From assembly GCA_027382625.1 (NCBI GenBank), contig JAJKFJ010022536.1, positions 1 through 64,000 on the forward strand: a DNA stretch of 64,000 nt. The letters run 5' to 3'. Origin of the DNA: Tetmemena sp. SeJ-2015 (taxonomy: Eukaryota; Ciliophora; Spirotrichea; Sporadotrichida; Oxytrichidae). The position numbers and the translations under genes are program-made. This document shows positions 58,097 through 64,000 of the stretch, one piece after another; within the stretch, counting starts at the first letter, position 1, and each line of letters opens with the position of its first letter. The notes beneath the pieces are model-generated. The model was not told where the DNA came from. It searched no databases and was given only the letters and a program-made list of their open reading frames with translations.

Positions 58097-58773
58097 TCAA
58101 TAAGATTTAGTTAGACATAAACAAATATTTTTTTATTAAATATGATTCTTGGAATTAGTAAAATTATTTTGAAGCTCTTTAAGGTTAAAGGTCTTCTTTT
58201 TGTTAGCTCCTGATCCTGCATTCAAAGCCTCAAGCTGCTCTTGAGCCTCTTGCTTTTCTTTTTCCTCGAGAGCCTTGAGCTGCTTTTCCTTCTCTGTGAT
58301 ATCTTGGTTGCCTGCTGTCTCCATAGCTGCTAGTTTCTTGTTTCTGATCTTATCCTTGAAGTCTTCCTCCTCAACCTTACAACAAAACCCTCTCAACAAA
58401 AATATAGTTAGTTTTGTAGTTTCGTAGTAAGGATGCCACACATTTTCCCTTTGGATGGAAGTCAAGTTTACATTCTGTCTCAAGTCATCTTCTTGAACTC
58501 CAATCCTTAAATAATAGCTTTCATTATTTATGACAACTTATATTATGAAATGCCGAAAGGCTTCATCTTCTGTCTTTCAAGGAATCCCTTTGTGACTCTT
58601 CTCTTGATCAAGAATGATTTGACCTCCACTGTCTTCTTAACCTTTTAGTACCCTTTGTATTCAATTTTCTCGATGTTGTGCTTGGTTTCTTGTACCTTTT
58701 GGGCTTCCTTCTCCAAGTTGTTTTGCCAGGCGGGAAACACTGTTCCTTTCACTTGGTTCGATTAGTTGCTCAT
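58097..58773 (-). CDS. Lys/Glu-rich coiled-coil protein
   Basis: Minus-strand ATG 58773: MSNQSNQVKGTVFPAWQNNL, KHNIEKIEYKGYQKVKKTVE, FLERQKMKPFGISQYK. After a frame change near 58545 it continues VINNESYYLRIGVQEDDLRQ and NVNLTSIQRENVWHPYYETT. The C-terminal half is a long charged helix (ITEKEKQLKALEEKEKQEAQ) ending KKTFNLKELQNNF. TGA at 58097. About 225 aa. The frame change could be an IES or an indel. Function unknown; coiled-coil scaffolding is a guess. Confidence 0.6.
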
Positions 58774-59065
58774 ATTTACTACTATTCAATTTATTATACT
58801 CTTCACCCCAATTGCAAATATTACACTATAATCTATATCATTACAATAAGATCATTTAATTCATATCAAAACCTTATTCATTTATTAAATTAAGAAGGAG
58901 GATTACTCATTTATATTACTCCATCTCAAAATAAATGCAATTCATTTATAAAATCTTTATCATCATAATTATGCACTCAAGTAAGTGTAAATGTATTAAC
59001 AAAGTTTTCCAGCTTTCGACATAATCTATAAAGTTTTTAAGTAAAAATTTATATTTAAAATAAGT

Positions 59066-59656
59066 TCATTCTGTCTAATCAAATAATTAAAATAGGTCTA
59101 ACTTCGTTTCTTCGAAATTTAAATCAACGCTCTCTTAAGTTTGGCTATTTTATGTCTCTAAAATATTTGAGATTTCTTAGGATTTTACTTTAATGAGATG
59201 ATTTTGAAAATTAGAGGTTTTAGCTTAATTATTTTATGTTGCTCTTTTTTATCTTTTCTTTTGAGTGACTTCGAAACCTCCTTGCTTGAGTTTTGTTTCA
59301 TCGATTTAGACCTTCATTGACTGTTCATCGTCTGGCTGTTTATATTCGTTAAAAATGAGCTCTTACTCTTAAATCTCTTGTAGTTCATCTTTAAACTGAG
59401 AGAACCTGTTCTTTCTAGGGTTATTAAGAGCTTTAACTTCATCAATCCTTCTTCGATTCTTATATTTATCTGAGTTAGATTTAGTTTTGATTTAAATTTC
59501 TTCTTCTTTCTCGATTTATTTTTTTGCAGCAGCAATTTTTTTATTTCTCTTTCTTTGTCTGGAATTAATATTTCTGTTGCCATTATGAAGATTTGGATGG
59601 TAATAATCATTTATGTCCTACCCTCTCCTTCGTAGGCAAGAGTCGCAGTCGCAATT
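59066..59656 (-). CDS. Basic Gln-rich protein with N-terminal Cys cluster
   Basis: Minus-strand frame opening NCDCDSCLRRRGQDINDYYH, HNGNRNINSRQRKRNKK, KKQIEKEEEIQIKTKSNSDK, NRRRIDEVKALNNPRKNRFS and LKQGGFEVTQKKRQKRATQ to TGA at 59066. No TGA for nearly 200 codons while 13 TAA/TAG fall at plausible Gln positions. Possible CxCxxC metal site. The start lies upstream or in another segment. No family recognised; the basic regions suggest nucleic-acid binding. Confidence 0.55.
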
Positions 59657-60115
59657 TAATTATTATATTTTATAATTGGTAAGTACATGATCAATATTTT
59701 AAAAATAGTATGATTAGATCCATTGAACCTGTAATTTTTGTCCTTAAGCCAGTATCTGCGATAAAGATATCGTATGCTTTTATCACCAAACCTATACCAA
59801 CAATCAACAACTATTCAAATATTAGGAAATATAAAGCTACTATATTCATATTTAAGCTTACAGGTACACCCATCGAATTCCGACTCCGATCAATCCAATG
59901 CATAGAATTCCCAATCCAATAAAAACTTCGTAAATCAGAAAATTTAGACAGTCGGATAAGAATTACACTTTTGTTACGTTCAACAGGATCAAAATAACTA
60001 CTCTTTTTTCAATTATTCTTTTTAAATGTGAAAGATATCGCTAGATTTTAATTATTATATTTAATAAAATTTAGTTTTTAATTTTAAATAAGCTCACAAA
60101 ATATTCCAAAGATCA
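59657..60115. other. AT-rich spacer
   Basis: A plus-strand ATG frame (59710-59922) exists but its codon content is not convincing. No feature supported. Confidence 0.4.
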
Positions 60116-61016
60116 TCATTGATATTTCAAACTTGGTTTTATACGTGTTTCCGTAAGTTCGATAGTTATGTCTAGCTATTATTGTTTATCAATATAAAAA
60201 TAAGCTCTCTGGAGGTCTGAACCAATCCCAAAATAAATGAGAAATGATCCAAGGAATATCTTGATGAACAAGAACTTTGACAAGTTGTAGAATAAATTAT
60301 AAAGAAGATGAATACTTCCACATGGCAGTATGTCTCATAAGTGTAGGCTAACTTTTGATTGAGGAAGAAAAATACAGCAAAGAATGATCCAATAACTGCC
60401 GCATATCTGTATGGGCAAAATCTGTTCTCTTAGTGAGTATAGGATCTGTAAGATCCTAAGCAGAACCAACAGAATTCGTATTAGCATTTACCACAGCTCA
60501 TATGATTGCATCCTCCATTCTTTTAAATTAGCATCCCACACTTAGGACAAGGCTCTTCAAATATCAAGTTATGCAGAAGAGTTAAGGCATCAAACTTAAA
60601 CTTCATGGAATTCCTTATCGATCCACAGAACTTTAATCTAAGCTTTGTATTTTAAAAAACTTTTCCCAATTTGAAAGATGAATAGAGTCTCTCCATTTTT
60701 TATGGCACAGTTCACACTCCAAACTATCTCTGCAGGCTTTGAGGCTATGATACCTGCATATCCACATTTTTCAGAGGGACAAGTTCGAATATCTTCCTCA
60801 TGAGAGATGTAGTGCTTGAATGCGAATTCATTTATTATTCTGAGCTCACACAAACTTTGGGTTTGCGAGAAAAAGTCAACTATTGCTTCGAACTCAATAT
60901 CCTTCTTGCATTATTAGTTCATGCACTATATCTTGAAATCCTTCATCAGCTTATGCTTCTCAAATTACTACTGCACCCAAAAAGATATGCAAACGTGACA
61001 GTAGCTTTCAAATAAG
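60116..61016 (-). CDS. RBR (RING-IBR-RING) E3 ubiquitin ligase with TM region
   Basis: Minus strand from about 61016: ESYCHVCISFWVQQQFEKHK and KIQCMNQQCKKDIEFEAIVD (end of RING1), then the IBR domain EEDIRTCPSEKCGYAGIIAS and CELCHKKWRDSIHLSNWEKF, then RING2 EEPCPKCGMLIQKNGGCNHM, SCGKCQYEFCWFCLGSY with the catalytic-type Cys in GGCNHMSC. A hydrophobic stretch follows (AAVIGSFFAVFFFLNQKLAY; FLFIKIFLGSFLIYFGIGSD), then TGA 60116. RBR ligases transfer ubiquitin via a thioester on RING2. One base appears missing before CELC (near 60715) and the frame changes again near 60330. The N-terminal RING1 start is not in the adjacent DNA. Confidence 0.85.
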
Positions 61017-61949
61017 CATGAACATCAAATAAAAATACTCTTAATTATTTAATAAACAAGGAAAAATGTTGACTGCTTGCTGGTTTTCGGGTATCTGATT
61101 TGTATAACAGATTTAGCAATATTTTTCTGTCATTTAATTATCAAATTTATTATCTATTATGAGAATAAATAGTATACAATTCTTATTTAATGGATTAATT
61201 TTGATTATAAGTCGATTAATTGATTTATATAGGAGAAATTTTCCTACATTTTCTGAGTCATTATATTTCCTTCAATTTCACTCTTAATCTAGCTCAATAA
61301 TTGAAAATAAGAGTAAATAAATCACGATGTGGCTAATTTTATTATTTAAAAGTGCCTCATAATTTTTCTTCCCAATAAACTTTCTTTTAATTTTGAGCAA
61401 AATTAAATTAAAAAAATGCTTGTTTATAAAAAGTAAATAAGCAAGCCCAAAAGAAACAATCAAAATAAGCTGAATCATCATAATTTCTATGCTCATAAAT
61501 CATAATTTCTTTAATTATATTCATGTGCAATAACTAAATCTCTGAGTAATAAAATTTTTTCATCATGAATATATCTAACACAAGTAAACTTTATAGCTCA
61601 AATTTTATTAAATACTATTTTTTTAATAAGTTTAAGCTGGCTGAGAGAAGGCAATAGCTAACTAATTTAAGTAGTTTCTTTGAATTTCCTTAAATATCGT
61701 CATTGATTGGGTAAATTAGTTATTTGAATAGTTGAAAAGCCTTATACAAAAGGAATCCAATTACCTCAATTTATTTAATTATATAAAATGAAGGCTCCTT
61801 AAATAACATTTATGAAAAGCATACCAAAAAATACCTCAGAGAATATAGGTCAAAGTTAAATCAAAAATACAATGATATCAAAATTAGATTAATAAACAAT
61901 TTTAAAGATATCATATACACGTTTTTCCTCTGATTGTTTTAAAACATGA
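61017..61949. other. AT-rich spacer
   Basis: No gene supported. The RBR N-terminus was looked for here and not found. Confidence 0.5.
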
Positions 61950-62335
61950 AGTATTTAAATTTAATGAGGGAGTGAGATTATAGCAATTCAATGTAAGATC
62001 ATTAAAATACTTAATCATTCTGCCTTTTTGTTTTTGTGTCTGCGCTTTGAGCATTTCTCTGTTAAAGTTAAGGGTAGACTTTCGTATTGTTGTGGAGAGT
62101 TTTGCTTTCACACGATGATGATCTTATTCTAGATGTCATTCAAAAGTATGCAAATTCAAGCATGATTTTAAATCTCTTTGAGCTTTGCAGCGAAGTTGAG
62201 TCTCTGTTGATTTAGTGTGAAGACTTACTTGTCCTCGATCTTTAAAACCTCGGTTTTCACTTTCAAGTTCTAGATATTGATCTTTTGTGGTTGAATTTGT
62301 TATAATTGTAGTTTTTGTAGTAGAAATTTAAATAT
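61950..62335 (-). pseudogene. Ubiquitin-derived repeat, copy 2 (decayed)
   Basis: Same layout and DNA phrases as the copy at 62590-62993, including the shared end AATTTAATGAGGGAG and the phrase TTTGTGTCTGCGCTTTGAGC. The ubiquitin core survives as NQQRLNFAAKLKE. The leader has lost its ATG and most of its Thr/Ser repeats. Confidence 0.65.
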
Positions 62336-62589
62336 AGAGTTAATTCAATTTTAAGCGAATATATTATGAAACTCTGATCAAGAACTGAATAAGTATGTAT
62401 TCATAACTAAAAAATATTTCACTGTTAACTAATAATATTCATCGAATAATTATATCTTATTAATTTAAATTTTAATTAAAATTTTATCTCTACAATATAT
62501 GGTTAACAGAGGTAAGCAAAACCTAATTAAGATTTAGTTAAAGAGAAAAGTGGTATATATTAAATTAGAGATAGTTTAATACATTATGT

Positions 62590-62993
62590 TTTTAAATTTA
62601 ATGAGGGAGCCAGCTCCTTCGAGATCACTATAGTCTAAATACTTGAAACTCTCTAAGCAAATCACTTCTAAGTTTTTGTGTCTGCGCTTTGAGCTGTGGC
62701 TGTTGAGGGTGAGTGTAGACTCCTTCTGGATGTTGTAATCGCTGAGTGTTCTGCTTGTCCTTGTTGAAGATCTTGTTGTGGATGTTGTTCAAAAGTACGC
62801 AAATGCAAGCGTGCTTTTGTTGCTCATTGAGATTGCCAGCGAAGATAAGTCTCTGTTGATCGGGAGGGATGCCTTCCTTGTTCTGGAGGCTTGCCTAGTC
62901 GGCTGTCACTTTCAAGTTTTAAAATTAGGTTGAGCTTGTTGTTGTAGATGAAGTAGTTGAAGTAGTAGTAGATGTAGTTGTTGAGGTAGACAT
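62590..62993 (-). CDS. Ubiquitin-derived protein with Thr/Ser-rich leader, copy 3
   Basis: ATG 62993 to TGA 62625 is one open frame of 122 aa in the ciliate code. It starts MSTSTTTSTTTSTTSSTTTS, then LKVTADQASLQNKEG, then IPPDQQRLIFAG, identical to ubiquitin 36-47. After that the frame diverges, but a different frame still encodes TLSDYNIQKESTL (ubiquitin 55-67), separated from the core by about 27 residues of unrelated sequence. So ubiquitin DNA has been captured, expanded internally and frame-shifted. No C-terminal GG is present, so conjugation is unlikely. Whether it is expressed is unknown. Confidence 0.65.
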
Positions 62994-62995
62994 TT

Positions 62996-63754
62996 AAATT
63001 AAATAAACTCTTTAATTAAAGCGGAATATAATATTAATCACAGAGCAAGGATGCAATAATTAAGCATTTCTAAGAAAAAGCAATCGACGATACACTAATC
63101 ATATTCATCCTATAATTATTAGTTTTTCAAATATAAAAAATATTTAAATGAAAATCCTAATTAAAGAAAAACAAGTTGTAAATTTATTTTTGTAAAACTG
63201 AGAGTCAAATAAATCAATATGCAAGTTGTTAGAAAGCTTAATGAAATTAGGTATAAGCTTGCTTTGATGCCATTACTATAGGGACCTCTCGAAGTGATAT
63301 TGACTGAGCAATCTGGTCAACTTCACAAACTATTATTTCTAGGAATAAGTTACAAGGATGAAAGTTGCTTGTTATTAAATTCTAAATCGAATGCTAATAT
63401 AATACAATCGAAAACTCATACTTCAACTACTAAGGATTATAATTAAAATTACATTAATTATTTTAAATATTTTTTAAATTGAATTCTAACCTATAATTAA
63501 CTTATGAACAAAAATAGGTTTAACCCTTATGAAAATTTAAAATCCAAATCTAGCAATTGATCCTTTTGACTTTCTTGAAAGTCCTTCTTCATCTCTTTAT
63601 TTTATATTTTTATTTTCTATTTCTTTAAATTGTGAGGAATAATAAAAACAACTTTCTCATTTCAAGAGATTTAGTAAAGGCCTTAGCAATAATGAAATAA
63701 GCCCCCATCATTCAAAATATTATGAATGAAAATGTATATTTATATTTGCGCTTT
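62996..63754. other. AT-rich spacer
   Basis: No gene supported. Confidence 0.5.
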
Positions 63755-63990
63755 TAATTAGAGGAATGTAAGAAAAATATGCTGGAGCAGGGCAAAAATT
63801 ATTGATTTGATGCTGGTAACCGAAATAAGGCGCATGACACAGCCAGCAGAATTAGTACTTGCACTTCATGCACACCATATGTCAGCACCCTCCGTCTTTA
63901 GTTATCATTACACCACAACCAGGACAAGGTTCCTCTAAAAACAAAGACCTAATTTTCGTTAAATAGCTTGAATTAAAAGACAGAGTATCC
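63755..63990 (-). pseudogene. Second RBR E3 ligase, RING2 fragment at window edge
   Basis: The minus strand encodes EEPCPGCGVMITKDGGC, a TGA, then HMVCMKCKYQFCWLCHAPYF and NNFCPA, a paralogue of RING2 at 60480-60600. The TGA stands where the partner has Asn after GGC. In this code TGA is a stop, so the copy is either dead or carries a sequencing error. Upstream exons would lie beyond 64000. Confidence 0.65.
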
Positions 63991-64000
63991 TTCAAAATTA

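Noticed and set aside
58678..58893. 71-codon plus-strand ORF
   Set aside because: It lies antisense to the well-supported coiled-coil gene at 58097-58773.
60800..61015. 71-codon plus-strand ORF
   Set aside because: Antisense to the RBR ligase RING1/IBR region, where the Cys spacing is clear on the minus strand.
1..64000. CRISPR arrays, rRNA, tRNA and bacterial operon features
   Set aside because: No regularly spaced repeats, no cloverleaf-like sequence with TTCGA-type arms in the right context and no ribosome-binding-site-led operons were seen. The genetic code and IES structure are ciliate.

Overview
This window looks like germline (micronuclear) DNA of a hypotrich ciliate of the Oxytricha/Stylonychia/Tetmemena type. 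Every recognisable gene reads through TAA and TAG as Gln and stops only at TGA. Coding blocks are cut by short AT-rich segments that sit between direct repeats of 3-10 bp. Removing each segment plus one repeat copy restores a protein frame, which is how internal eliminated sequences (IESs) and pointers behave between macronuclear-destined segments (MDSs). Two genes have their MDSs out of order. The DNA is far longer than a hypotrich macronuclear chromosome. Several frame breaks at homopolymers look like uncorrected long-read indels, so single frameshifts are weak evidence of gene death here.

Layout: 1-3760 and 14985-18840 are a diverged segmental duplication carrying broken copies of a ciliate two-TM membrane protein gene. 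Between them, about 3780-14650 is a GC-richer stretch of mobile-element and germline-limited relics. It holds a D,D34E (TBE/Tc1-like) transposase fragment, a long Gln-rich coiled-coil ORF, a GNAT acetyltransferase relic and a 697-bp element with inverted repeats inserted in that relic. At 17.4-17.8 kb ubiquitin residues 1-9 and 20-34 lie in opposite orientations. A small secreted protein gene (18812-19555) and an 833-bp inverted-repeat element with a perfect 8-bp target duplication follow.

20.7-39.1 kb is the conserved gene-rich core: an unknown Gln/Ser-rich protein with MDS order 5-2-3-4-1; a two-TM membrane protein; a scrambled NDUFA9-type complex I subunit (order 1-3-2-4-5-6-7-8); a cytosolic carboxypeptidase (tubulin deglutamylase family); the C-terminal half of a ubiquitin-specific protease on the minus strand; telomerase reverse transcriptase; and a small RRM protein.

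39-57 kb is AT-rich and carries large surface/membrane protein genes broken by many long IESs, two copies of a dispersed inverted-repeat element and several unknown genes. 57.5-64 kb holds minus-strand genes: two lysine-rich unknown proteins, an RBR (RING-IBR-RING) E3 ligase, ubiquitin-derived repeats with a Ser/Thr-rich leader, and a second RBR gene cut by the window edge. No tRNA, rRNA or CRISPR array was recognised.
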